A DNA stretch of 64,000 nucleotides from Physcomitrium patens (Eukaryota; Streptophyta; Bryopsida; Funariales; Funariaceae): NCBI RefSeq assembly GCF_000002425.4, contig NC_037258.1, positions 1,750,993 through 1,814,992 of the forward strand, given 5' to 3'. A program made the translations under genes and the position numbers. Position 1 is the stretch's first letter. Each line of letters starts with the position of its first letter. The notes under the pieces were generated by a model, which worked only from the letters and a program-made list of their open reading frames with translations, was not told the origin of the DNA and did no database searches. Below, one piece after another: positions 37,367 to 49,504 of the stretch.

Positions 37367-39279
37367 ATAACAAAAACACTTTTGGCTTTGTTGGGTGGTA
37401 GCCATAATTCACATACAACCAATACATGTAGCAAATAATGAAATATACATGCACAACTCATGCATTGTACATTCAAAATAAAAAAATAAAAAATGGATGG
37501 GCTTTGCTTGACATAAATTTTAAAATACAACTAAGGGCCATAAAATATTTTTACCAATCTTATATTCAATATTTTGGATTTTATTTATTTATTTATTTAT
37601 TTTTAAGATACAACATTTCTTGTTTCTTTTATTTTTTTATTTACTTACTTATTACTTATTTACTTACTTATTTATTTTGGCACAAATGAAATACACTCAA
37701 TGCATTAATACAACATGGAGATTCAACAACCATCCTATGGCCTAATGCTTTAACTAAAGCACATTTAGGAACATGGTGACCACAAACCCTTACTTTCTAT
37801 TGACCTAAAGGACTTTTTATTTATTTTTAATTATAAACTATCAACTTTGAAAATAAAAACCTTAGATTCTACCTTATTTTTATTTTTGTACAATCACCTA
37901 ACATATGATTTTAGTCATTTAAGTTCTATTCTATTTACAAAGAAAGATTGTACAATCATATGGTTATTTTCTATCTTTTTATATGTGTTTTTTTACATCA
38001 TTTAGCCATCTTCTTATAGAAGAGTTTAGATTAAGCTTCTAACTTATGTCTTGTTTTATATTTCTTCACCAAAACAAAAAGGATTTTTTAGAATCCATAG
38101 TATATGAAGGCAAGTGTCACAAAGCAAAGATTAGATGATTTTACAATGCTTGAAGTAAAAAAAAAAAAATGTCTTTATTCAAAATTGTTTGTTTCTAAGA
38201 GATTTTTTTTGAGGATCTCCATTTTTTCAAGCTATTTACTAATTTAGACATAAAATAGGGCGTCCAATTTTGTATATGTTGTATTTGTAGGCAAGTCTAA
38301 ATTCTTTGTATTATGGATTTTAACTTTTTAAAGATAGCATAGAAATTTCTTTATTATATTGCACCTACTTACTATATATTACAACTTATTAATATTGAAT
38401 AGAAAAAAAATAATATTGATATTTTATTTTTATATGGTTCAAATGTCATATCTTTTTATTTAAAATCTAAGATGTTGGGCTTTCTAGATGATATTCTAAG
38501 TCCATATAATACCAAAACATGTGTAGATAAATAGAATTTAAAGGTTTCATATTTTATATGTTATTTGTGTTATAATTTTACATTATTTTTTTTGAGATAG
38601 TATAAGCAAATTTTGATTTTTGATTGATGGTATGAAATAATATATAAATTATATTGAAATTACTTATTTATTTAAAAAATATTTATAATAACATGAAATA
38701 TTAAATTTGTAAAGAATTGAATATAGTAATACAAATTCTTATTTGTAATATTATCATCTTCAAAGATATTGATGACTCTTGTAAGATATAAATTTCTTAA
38801 GAATTGAAATCATATGTATAGAAGGCAAACAATGACCATGTTGTATCAAGGACAAGAATTTGATGAATACAAATAAATAATTGAGATGTTGTTAAAAGGG
38901 CAAGCCTTCTTGGGAGAACATAGGATCCTTCATTGCAAGTGGGTTGTAAAAAGCACAATGTTACTCAAATAAAGTCAAATATAAAAAAATAGTCAAAGGC
39001 AAAGTATAAGATTTAGACTAAATTCTTTTTTATGCCAAGATGCATCCAATTCCTAACTCAAATCTTAGATCCATACTTCATCTTATTAAAATACATATAA
39101 CTCAATTATTACTAATTTAATCTAAGAAAAGTTAAGCTTGTTGAGCTTAATTCAAGCTACAAACTTCAAATTGTTAAATTCCATAAACAAAATCTGGAAA
39201 AAATAAGAACCAAACCAAGGAAAAAAAAATTGATTGCTTGTTTGTGGACATTGCCTTCAAAACCCCTATGTACAAATTA

Positions 39280-40215
39280 GATTGGATCTCCTTTGTCCTA
39301 GCTTTTCTTCTTGTTTGATAAGACTTGTTGAAAAGCTAACAATGAGCTTTAGCTTCTTCTAAATTCTCAAAATAAAAAGAAGAAAATCCAATAAATGGCA
39401 TAGAAAGTACCAAATTAGTCTTGAATTTTTCTTTCCAAAAACTCCACCAACCCCCCTTTCTACAAATTCATGTGAATCTCCCTTATCAGAGCTCTTCTTG
39501 TTATATGGAATATCTTATTGGAAAGCTAACAATATGATCCTTTTTTTAAAAAAATTTTGGAACAAATAGATGAAAATTCAAGAAATGCAATAAAAATTTT
39601 CAAACCAGTCTTGAATCTTACCACATGAAAACTTTTGTGACCTCCTTCTCACAAATTTGTTTGATTCTTCCTCCTCGTAGCTTCATTTCTTGCATGCTAT
39701 AGTTCATTGAAAAGCTAACAACTCAATCTAAATTCTCTCAAAATGAAAAGAAGAAAATACATTAAATGGCATAGAAACCCCTAATTAGTCTTGAATTTTG
39801 CCATTCAAAAACTCCAGCAATCCCCCTTTCACAAATTTGCATGGTTCTCTGTCCTCATAGCTTCATTTTTTGTATGCCACAGCTTGTTAAAAAGCTAACA
39901 ACACGATCTAACTTCCGTTAAAATAGTAGAATAAGAAGAAGAAAATACGAGAACTCGCATAGAAATCCCTAACCAGTTTTAAATTTCACTATCCAAAAAT
40001 TCTAGTGACCCCCCTTTCACAAATTCGCATGGTTCTCCCTCTTTATAGATCTATTTCTTGTGTACTATAGCTTGTTGAAAAGCTAACAATATAATCTAAC
40101 TTCTCTCAAAATTTCAAAATAAAAAGATGAAAATTCTGTAAGTGGCCTTCAAAACTTCAAACTAGGGTTGAATCTCTCCCTTCTCCAAAAATTCCAGCGA
40201 CCCTAGTTTCTCTTC
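39280..40215. repeat. Tandem array, about 185-bp unit, five copies
   Basis: The anchor AAAAGCTAAC (or GAAAGCTAAC) recurs at 39331, 39521, 39710, 39890 and 40078, giving spacings of 190, 189, 180 and 188. Each unit also carries AGTCTTGAATTT-like, ACTCCAGCAA-like, a C-rich CCCCCTTTC and GCATGGTTCTCC-like segments in the same order. Units differ by many point changes, so the array is not recent. Its length is typical of plant satellite monomers. No coding is visible. Confidence 0.85.
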
Positions 40216-40514
40216 CTTTTGATCCCTACCCCCCCCCCCTTCCATAAAAAAATTAAAATCCTTGATGCCATAAATTTCTATTCCTAAGCCTCTCCTAATA
40301 TCCATCTTAAACTACTATAGAACTAGGTATTTATCCTAAAAGACAATACCTTCAAGCTCAAATAATCCATTCAAGATAACAATTTCATATTCTAAATCCT
40401 ATTCAAATTTGTAAATGTATTAGTACTATATTCTTCCTTCTCCCTCCCTATAAGTAAAATTAATTATCTTCTAAATATCTTTGATGCACTTAAATTAAGA
40501 GCGTCACAACAAGG

Positions 40515-40547
40515 TCTCTCAAAGAAAGATGAAAAAATAAAAATATG

Positions 40548-40587
<40 letters not shown>

Positions 40588-43255
40588 TTAAAAAGAAATT
40601 GAATAGCTTTTTATAAAAGATAAGAAAATTAAAGACCCTTGAAACTAGAGTAGAAATAAAATAAATAAATAAATAAATAAAATTGATAAGAATAAGAAAT
40701 GCTTTACTCTTGTATCTATATATACTATTGAATTAGAAGCTATGTAGTGATATTTTGTAGAATCTCCAACATGTATTTAACTTGTACGTGACATGTCCGA
40801 TTTGAAAAATAAGCTTCATATATGTGATCCACATGTCTAACTTGTAGTACAAGTTACCAACATGTGCTATATGTAGTCAACTTGTTGGTCAATATTTCAA
40901 TCTATAAATTATATGTAGACATCTATAAAAGCAAAGTTATATTTATAAAGCCTCTAAGAAGCTTTTTTATAAAATATTATTATTATTATTATTATTACTT
41001 CTATCTATTCATATTATATACATAATTATTAGAATAAATATGAATACTCATGATTTTATCCTCCCTTCTAGAAATTGTTTTTGAAACAAACAGTGATGAC
41101 ATGTTGAAGAAGTCTAAGATGCGTCAAATTGTATTTGATACATATTTTGATCTTTGTTTTATTCAAAAGTAGATGATAGATTCTATCAACCATCAATATT
41201 ATCCTATATCAAGGTAGGAAGACAACCTGATTTTTTATCATTATTAAAGCATGTATAACATCCTTCAAATAAAATATTTCTATTACTATCAAAAATTATT
41301 TTTTCCTCCAACAATATCATCAAACATCAAAAGTCTCTTCTAAAGTCATAATACCAAATATGTTGTATCTTGCTATCTATTCAATAAAATATATCTTTAT
41401 TTTTCATGCTATTTATCTTTAAATATTTAATTATTATCTATTTCTTTAAAAAGATGTGACATTTTTTTTTTATTGACTTATTCAATGTCTTATATGGTTA
41501 AAAAAGACACATAAAATACAAGATAGATCTTCATAGACTCTTTTAGATAGAACTAATATATAATTGGATCAATTTATTCACAAATAAAAAATGATCTAAG
41601 TCTTTATATTACAACAAAGTAAGCATATCTAATTACCAACATAGAACAAAGGTTGTTCCTTGTAATAGGCAACTATATTGCTCTTTGTTATTCTTGAGTC
41701 TTCTTTAGTTATGAATTCATTGTTGTATGTAGTTTTGATAAATAATTTATAAAATCTTTTGCTATAAGATTACTAACTTTTAAAAAGTCTAACTTATCAA
41801 GTCATGGATGATAATCATAATTAACATAAAAAATATTTATTGAATAGAAGAATGTATTATATTATTATAAAAAATACTTTATTAATGATAAAAAAATTGA
41901 CCATTCATCTTTATTGTAGTTGATGGTATATTATAAATATTGCTCCAAAACTTAATTCACCTATTTTTTTTGTTTATCAATTTAAGGATGAAAAGACAAA
42001 GATAATTTTATATCCACTTTCAATATCTTGAAAATAATTTTTTTAAAACTTGATACAAATTGAATTTATCTATTAGATGTAATATTCTTTGATAATCCAT
42101 AATAATAATAGATATTGTCAAAAAAAATATTTAATTATTTTTTTACATGTAATAGATTTTTTACATAGTATAAAATATGTTATCTGATTCAAATAATCTA
42201 CTAACACAAATATAAAATAATATAAACTTGAGATTGAAAGATCTATGATAAATCCATAGAATCAAAAGATCATAGTTACTCTTATATAAGTAGTAGTTTA
42301 AAAGTTGATAAGGTTAAAGTTAATTTTTTTTATCTTGAATAAATATTATATGATTGTAAAAATTCTTTAATTTCTTTTTATATTTAAGGCCATCAAAAAC
42401 AAATTGAGATTAATTTCTAAATCTTGTTGTATCCAAAATATCATACAGTTAGAAAATTATAATGAGCTTAAAGAGCTTGTAATTGTGGTTCACCTTCTAG
42501 AACATATAAACATCCCTTGAAATAAAGTAAATTGTTCTTTGACTCAAACTTAGAAGTATTATGAGATTTTTAAGAATTATTTCTAATATCATAAACAAGA
42601 GAGTTAGATGACATAATTGATTAAACTTGCTTATAAAAACATTGAATCAATGATTACTATTGATTTTATTATTCAAAGATGGAATCTCTTTGGCTTCAAG
42701 AAAATTATTCTTTATTCATGAAAAGCTACATCTCTTTCTTTTGATACAAGATAATAACTTCTAAAAAAAGATATCTATCAAAACTTATTGTTTTTTTAGT
42801 CCATATGTGATCTTGAATTTAAATCTTAATAAAGTCCTACTTTAATAGGCTTGGCAATTATTTAAAATACATACTAACATGAATATTGGAGATTCTTGTG
42901 ATTTGTATAAATAGTCAATGGACTTGAAGCACCTTCTATTGAATGGCACTATTTTTGAAATAAATGCACAATTGTAAGAAGTGCTTTGTTGTGAATCTTA
43001 CAGTTGATCTCTATTGCTAAAAAGTTTTTAAATAAAAAATAATAGGGTGGAGTTGATTTTTTTTTATTTATTTTGTAATAATACCATAATCAAAACAAAG
43101 TCTGATCTGTCTGTTTTCATAAAAAATGATTTGAAAAAGTTAACATAATACGAGATTAGTGCATATACAAAAATTATTTTTAAGCTTCAAAATATCCCAT
43201 TAGCTTCTTTATTTTACTCAAGCTTATTTGTACATGTCAAATATATAGCCAGAGT

Positions 43256-43295
<40 letters not shown>

Positions 43296-43304
43296 TCATG
43301 AAGA
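40515..43304 (-). mobile_element. Gypsy chromovirus copy C, truncated, minus strand
   Basis: It aligns with copy B in the same orientation: LTR at about 40515-41056, then 3' region, integrase and part of reverse transcriptase. For example, 41485-41540 matches 22891-22945 closely. The chromodomain segment is largely deleted. The sequence stops matching at about 43300, within RT, exactly where the inverted-repeat arm starts, so 5' LTR, Gag and protease are missing. A run of 30 A at 43264-43293 replaces a short A tract of copy B. It is heavily decayed. Confidence 0.8.
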
Positions 43305-46300
43305 TTTTTTCCTTGAATTGGTTCTTATTTTTTCCAGATTTTGTTTATGGAATTTAACAATTTGAAGTTTGTAGCTTGAATTAAGCTCAACAAGCTTAAC
43401 TTTTCTTAGATTAAATTAGTAATAATTGAGTTATATGTATTTTAATAAGATGAAGTATGGATCTAAGATTTGAGTTAGGAATTGGATGCATCTTGGCATA
43501 AAAAAGAATTTAGTCTAAATCTTATACTTTGCCTTTGACTATTTTTTTATATTTGACTTTATTTGAGTAACATTGTGCTTTTTACAACCCACTTGCAATG
43601 AAGGATCCTATGTTCTCCCAAGAAGGCTTGCCCTTTTAACAACATCTCAATTATTTATTTGTATTCATCAAATTCTTGTCCTTGATACAACATGGTCATT
43701 GTTTGCCTTCTATACATATGATTTCAATTCTTAAGAAATTTATATCTTACAAGAGTCATCAATATCTTTGAAGATGATAATATTACAAATAAGAATTTGT
43801 ATTACTATATTCAATTCTTTACAAATTTAATATTTCATGTTATTATAAATATTTTTTAAATAAATAAGTAATTTCAATATAATTTATATATTATTTCATA
43901 CCATCAATCAAAAATCAAAATTTGCTTATACTATCTCAAAAAAAATAATGTAAAATTATAACACAAATAACATATAAAATATGAAACCTTTAAATTCTAT
44001 TTATCTACACATGTTTTGGTATTATATGGACTTAGAATATCATCTAGAAAGCCCAACATCTTAGATTTTAAATAAAAAGATATGACATTTGAACCATATA
44101 AAAATAAAATATCAATATTATTTTTTTTCTATTCAATATTAATAAGTTGTAATATATAGTAAGTAGGTGCAATATAATAAAGAAATTTCTATGCTATCTT
44201 TAAAAAGTTAAAATCCATAATACAAAGAATTTAGACTTGCCTACAAATACAACATATACAAAATTGGACGCCCTATTTTATGTCTAAATTAGTAAATAGC
44301 TTGAAAAAATGGAGATCCTCAAAAAAAATCTCTTAGAAACAAACAATTTTGAATAAAGACATTTTTTTTTTTTTACTTCAAGCATTGTAAAATCATCTAA
44401 TCTTTGCTTTGTGACACTTGCCTTCATATACTATGGATTCTAAAAAATCCTTTTTGTTTTGGTGAAGAAATATAAAACAAGACATAAGTTAGAAGCTTAA
44501 TCTAAACTCTTCTATAAGAAGATGGCTAAATGATGTAAAAAAACACATATAAAAAGATAGAAAATAACCATATGATTGTACAATCTTTCTTTGTAAATAG
44601 AATAGAACTTAAATGACTAAAATCATATGTTAGGTGATTGTACAAAAATAAAAATAAGGTAGAATCTAAGGTTTTTATTTTCAAAGTTGATAGTTTATAA
44701 TTAAAAATAAATAAAAAGTCCTTTAGGTCAATAGAAAGTAAGGGTTTGTGGTCACCATGTTCCTAAATGTGCTTTAGTTAAAGCATTAGGCCATAGGATG
44801 GTTGTTGAATCTCCATGTTGTATTAATGCATTGAGTGTATTTCATTTGTGCCAAAATAAATAAGTAAGTAAATAAGTAATAAGTAAGTAAATAAAAAAAT
44901 AAAAGAAACAAGAAATGTTGTATCTTAAAAATAAATAAATAAATAAATAAAATCCAAAATATTGAATATAAGATTGGTAAAAATATTTTATGGCCCTTAG
45001 TTGTATTTTAAAATTTATGTCAAGCAAAGCCCATCCATTTTTTATTTTTTTATTTTGAATGTACAATGCATGAGTTGTGCATGTATATTTCATTATTTGC
45101 TACATGTATTGGTTGTATGTGAATTATGGCTACCACCCAACAAAGCCAAAAGTGTTTTTGTTATTAGTATTACTATGATATTTCAAAAAATATATCATAG
45201 TAATACTAAAACTAAAAGTAATATCAAAAGTGTCCCTTCATTTTGGTTTTTTAATAGCTTATGTGTAGCAGGGCATTCTATCCTTCTTTGTTGTGTACTT
45301 GGAACTGGGTTAAAATTCAACTTTTTGACTTTGTAATGAATGAAGCGTTGTTGAAAATATGTGGTGTTCTAGGAGAAAAATTAAAACCAAATCATAAGGA
45401 TGCTCTGTACAGGTTTCGAACCTGTGACCTTCGCGTTATTAGCACGACGCTCTAACCAACTGAGCTAACAAAGCCACACTACTTGGGCCTACCCCACTCC
45501 CGTGGAGTCTCACGTGGAGATCATTTCCATACGCGTCTTCCTATACGTTTTGGTTCAAACTTACCATTCTCCTTCCCTGCTTACCCCCACACTCAGCTGC
45601 CGCTTCTGAAACCACCAACATCTTCGACCACAAACAACCCCGACAAACTCTCAACCCTTCACCCCCTCTCCCTTTTCTTCTCATGCTTATCAATGAATTG
45701 TTTTAATGATGTTGCCATCATTTTGACAGAAAATTAAATACAATAAATGCAATACAACTTGCAACTGTATGCTAGCAAATTTTCCAATTCAAAGCCTTCC
45801 AAGTTTACACTTTCTTTTTTTTGTGTGCTTCAATAAATATTTGTTTGTTTGTTTATGTATTTGAAAAGGTAGGGATTTTCAAAATACATACTTGCTGAAA
45901 TTGCAAGGCCTGCATTTGTGTGTGTGTGTGTGTGTGTGCATGCATGTGTTTATATATATATATATATATATATACATATTTAGATGTATATATGAAGCTT
46001 TTTATTTCTGATTTATTTTGGCTTGAATAATAACTGCTTATGGTTTGTGCAATACTTATATATGAATGCTTTAGATTTTCTTACATTGCTCTTTCTGTTT
46101 CAGAATTTCAACCTGCATTGGAATTTTGGGATGAATGCAGACCTTGGACTGATGCACAGTGAAATTTGCCACATGGTTTGATGTTAGGCTTTGTGAACGA
46201 TGGGAACCCTGAGAACCATGCACCTGGAAACAGATTGGGATTACAAAGCCCTTTGGGATCACCAAGTGAGGGGGGAAAAGACGAGGAATTGTGGGAGCAG

Positions 46301-46307
46301 GAGTCAC
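43305..46307 (-). repeat. Right arm of the 3.0-kb inverted repeat
   Basis: Inverted partner of 36224-39226. Its outer end continues without a break in reading frame or composition into the higher-GC flank of the CH-domain gene (the frame at 46166-46360 crosses the boundary), while the left arm's outer end changes abruptly. That suggests this is the original copy and the left arm the derived one. Confidence 0.95.
45401..45474 (-). tRNA. tRNA-Ile (anticodon AAT), right arm
   Basis: Exact inverted copy of the tRNA at 37057-37130, with the same stems, AAT anticodon and downstream T runs. The two genes diverge from the palindrome centre, each reading toward it. Both look functional. Confidence 0.97.
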
Positions 46308-48289
46308 GAGGCAGTGGGAATCTATGGCTGAACATTCCTAAGTTCGGCCTTCACGGATAAAGCGGGTGAGACGGGGTGCCTGGGCGTTTCTATGGGCGTT
46401 TCTATCGGCGCATCCGCACCCGTTTCACAGCATGCCATTGCCATGGGCAAGGAGAAGAGGGTTTAGGATGTTGAGTTGATTTTCTCTGTTTTCCGCATTC
46501 TCCGTCTCTCTTCGTCAGTCTTTCTGCTCCCTTCTTTTATCAGATATCGTGATCAGGTGACGACTGACCTCGCATGGTATGGACTAGTTGTCGCGCCGGA
46601 TTTTACAGCACCGAAATTTGTTTGTTCTCGTGATTTTGGGGTGTTGGGTCTGATGGTGCGGTTCGTTTCACGTTCTTCTGTTCTTTCTGACATTTCTCCA
46701 TGTCCGAGGAGTTTACTTTTTTCGTTGCTACATTCTCCTCGCAAATCTTCATTCAAGCTTCTGCTATGACTATACGATGTCTTGCGATCTTGGTTAGGAG
46801 CTCTATTCCTGTTCAGTTTGTTTGCCGTGAAATTTCAGTGAATTAGGTAGTTTGGATTCCATCGATGTTGGTTTGCTGTCGATTGCTTTGTTTAGAACAT
46901 GGATTTGTTCAATTGCGGTGTTGCCTAAGGCTCTCAGTTGTTTTGGATCAAATGATTAATGTTTTACATGAATGTGTGTGGATTTTAAAGCATACGCTGC
47001 GATCGTTTCTTGTGTTGTCGAATCTTCAGATTTATGCACGATGCACACTTAGTGCTGTTCTATTGCTCGAATTTTCAGGTGTTGTTAGAGTGAACCGTTT
47101 GGAGTCAGTCTTCTTCCTCCTTTGTAAACTGATAGAATAATTTTTTGAATGACACTTTTGTCTCTTCACGCTGTGTGATCTCTATGGAACATTTCTTTAT
47201 TCGCTTTTGGTATCTTTTAGAAGATGGAAGGTCCACATTGCAGGATCTTGTCAAATGTTTCATCGCGGTTGTGATTACGAAGCAAGATTGATTTATGTGC
47301 GCAGGAATATCTTCCGAAATAGATTATCGTTGCTCGGATGAACTTCTGAGCATAGCAGGGTTTTCCACTGAAACCATTTCTTTATTCCGCTATCTAAAAT
47401 TGATGCTTGAAGTTTTTTCACTTTCGTGTCCAGACCTATTCTGATACCACTATTCGATGTTGGCAAAATATTTGTTACATAAATGTCCGATTGAAAATAT
47501 ACTTTTAAACTTGTCTGTGGCTCCGCTTCTCTCTTGAGCGTAAAAAGCGTTAACACTTGCCTTTAAAATTATGAGTAAGCTACTGAAAGCCTCCTTTATG
47601 CTTGGGACTAGTTGGCGAACTTGAATAATTTAGAAGTGATTTTTTTTCGATTATTGGCGTGCTGGTCTACAGCTCTGCTATGCAACTCGGAATTGCGACG
47701 ACAAAGTTTTAAATTGTAGGGTGTAGGTTCATCACCTTATTGCAGCATTATTCGTAGAATTACATCTGATTTCATGAATCTGAATTCGATCCCCCAGTGG
47801 TGTTTGTGATCAATTTGATCAGGTTCTTTAAATTCCAATGGAATCCTTTCTGAAAAAGATTTTTTTAATAGCTTCTGCTAGCTGTTAACTGCAGTGTGTC
47901 CAGTGGTTCTGCATTTTTTTCTTAGTACGCCAGACCAAGTTTTAATGTTAAGGACTCTCTTCATTATTACCAAACTTTGTAGATCAATATAGTTTAAGAG
48001 CTCGCCATCCTTGCAATGGATTCTGGTTAAGGGATTTCTTTTCAGAGTTTTTTGAGGTTTTGCATCATATTTGAAGTTATTATCACACTCTAATAAATTC
48101 TTCCTTTTGTGTTGACCGTGTAGGTGTATTTGCAAGTGTTCTCGTAACATAATTTTCGTTGCATCACAGGGGCCTGTGGTGATGGGATTTTGATTTGGTA
48201 CAGCATTGAACACCAAAGGTTTATAAGTTTTACCGCGAGATCAGAACACTGGATTTTCAGAATATCGAAGTTGCTTAACTTTAGAGGAT
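46308..48289. other. 5' region of the CH-domain gene
   Basis: Moderate-GC sequence with no recognised protein. It probably contains the promoter and a 5' UTR with an intron, since TTTTCAG at 48254-48260 is a good acceptor 29 bases before the ATG. The frame at 46166-46360 begins inside the repeat arm and has a stop just upstream; I cannot tell whether it is an exon of another transcript. Confidence 0.4.
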
Positions 48290-49504
48290 ATGGAGGGTTT
48301 CACCCCTCCTCGTGGAATTAACTCCAGTAGTTTTCGTGAGTCCGATGTTGAACTTCTACAGAAAGGAGCCCGAGAATGGCTGGAGGCAGTGTTGGAAGTG
48401 AAACTTGACCCTGACGCAAGCTTACAGGATTTGTTAGCTGACGGCACAGTACTTTTCAACGTTTCGCAGATCGTCAAAAAGAATTTGGAAAAACTTTCTT
48501 TCAGTAAAGGTCATATCGAGAATCCGCCTGCGCCATCACTGTCCTCTCCACACGTGAATCTGAAGACTAGCCTGAAGTATCAACCATATTCCTATGTTGA
48601 AGCTTTTCTGAAGGTTTGCAAGGATGTAGGAATGTTGGATTTGGATTTATTTAATCCATCTGACGCAGTCGACAAGAAAGATATACGCCATGTGTGTGTT
48701 TGCTTACGAAGCTTGTCAAAGAAAGCGCGAATGCTGAGTATTCAACTACCTGACTTCGATAACGTGAGGCATACTTGGGTGAGCCCTTCTCCTAAACAGT
48801 CAACGTCCACTGAGGTAGTGAACAATCTCCGGGACCATATCGAGCAGCCGTCAAATAAGCTGCCTTCCGCCAGGCTCAGCATGAGCAGTAAGCTGAGCAA
48901 AGATGGTTCTTCATCGACCTCTGTAGATCCACCTTCAAGGGGTGCCTCTGATGCCGATTGTGTTAACACAAAATTATTTCAGGTCGGCTCGCAAGCTGTG
49001 GAGACCCCATATGAGACTGCTGAAATTAGGCAACCTTCATCAATGGAATTAATAGAGTCAAATGCAAAACAAGCAGTGCCTGAAGTGGAGACTACCGCCT
49101 TAATGTCTGACGAGAGGGATTTGAGACCTATTAGTCCCTCAGTAATATCTAAGGAGCCGCAAGTGAATGGGTTGGGTGTGTTGGACTTGAGTTGTAAAGA
49201 CCTATCTTTCATGAAGTCGCAGGGACTTGAGCGGAACGAGCTTAAGAAAAGGGGGAAGAGCAATAACCGGTACTCATGGTTTCCATATGTAACTGGAGTG
49301 GTTATGTTTGTTGGTGCTATTGTGCTCATGGTAGTGGACAGGGAGAGAACGTCCTCACAACTTGTGCATGAGGCCCAGCCAGCGGATACTCTGGCAGAGA
49401 TTTCTAGACGGACAGAAAAGTCAAGCTGGCAAGATATTATGCGAAATAACACTGATATTCATGACCCAAATATCACACATCCTAATGTGCCACGTAAACT
49501 GTAG
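48290..49504 (+). CDS. Calponin-homology domain protein with C-terminal membrane anchor
   Basis: An uninterrupted 404-residue frame. Residues about 22-148 form a single calponin-homology (CH) domain: the ARE-WLEAVL start, the LLADGTVLFNVSQIV segment and the C-terminal helix with DIRHVCVCLRSLSKKAR are typical. A Ser/Pro-rich, probably disordered linker (150-320) follows, then a basic patch (KKRGKSNNR) and one hydrophobic helix at about 330-349, leaving a tail of about 55 residues. A single CH domain tends to act in actin or microtubule-linked proteins or signalling scaffolds; the helix would tether it to a membrane. I know of no named plant homologue; the function is inferred. The start is the first ATG after an acceptor-like site. 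Confidence 0.85.
   Translation: MEGFTPPRGINSSSFRESDVELLQKGAREWLEAVLEVKLDPDASLQDLLADGTVLFNVSQIVKKNLEKLSFSKGHIENPPAPSLSSPHVNLKTSLKYQPYSYVEAFLKVCKDVGMLDLDLFNPSDAVDKKDIRHVCVCLRSLSKKARMLSIQLPDFDNVRHTWVSPSPKQSTSTEVVNNLRDHIEQPSNKLPSARLSMSSKLSKDGSSSTSVDPPSRGASDADCVNTKLFQVGSQAVETPYETAEIRQPSSMELIESNAKQAVPEVETTALMSDERDLRPISPSVISKEPQVNGLGVLDLSCKDLSFMKSQGLERNELKKRGKSNNRYSWFPYVTGVVMFVGAIVLMVVDRERTSSQLVHEAQPADTLAEISRRTEKSSWQDIMRNNTDIHDPNITHPNVPRKL

Larger units (their letters stand above)
36224..39226 (+). repeat. Left arm of a 3.0-kb inverted repeat
   Basis: This arm equals the reverse complement of 43305-46307, with left plus right coordinate always 82531, so there is no net insertion or deletion over 3 kb. 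Long stretches that I compared at several points were identical, including a 13-A run, the (TA)n and (CA)n tracts at 36557-36614, and the tRNA. The first clear mismatches at the inner end are at 39214-39215, followed by 11 matching bases to 39226. The outer end is abrupt at 36223/36224. Confidence 0.95.

Noticed and set aside
39280..40215. Regular spacing, considered as a CRISPR-like array
   Set aside because: The whole 185-bp unit is repeated and diverged, with no short exact repeats and unique spacers; the host is a eukaryote.
45483..45737. 84-codon frame in each inverted arm (also 36794-37048 minus)
   Set aside because: Pro/Ser-rich, no domain, next to the tRNA gene; it may be transcribed but I see no support for a protein.
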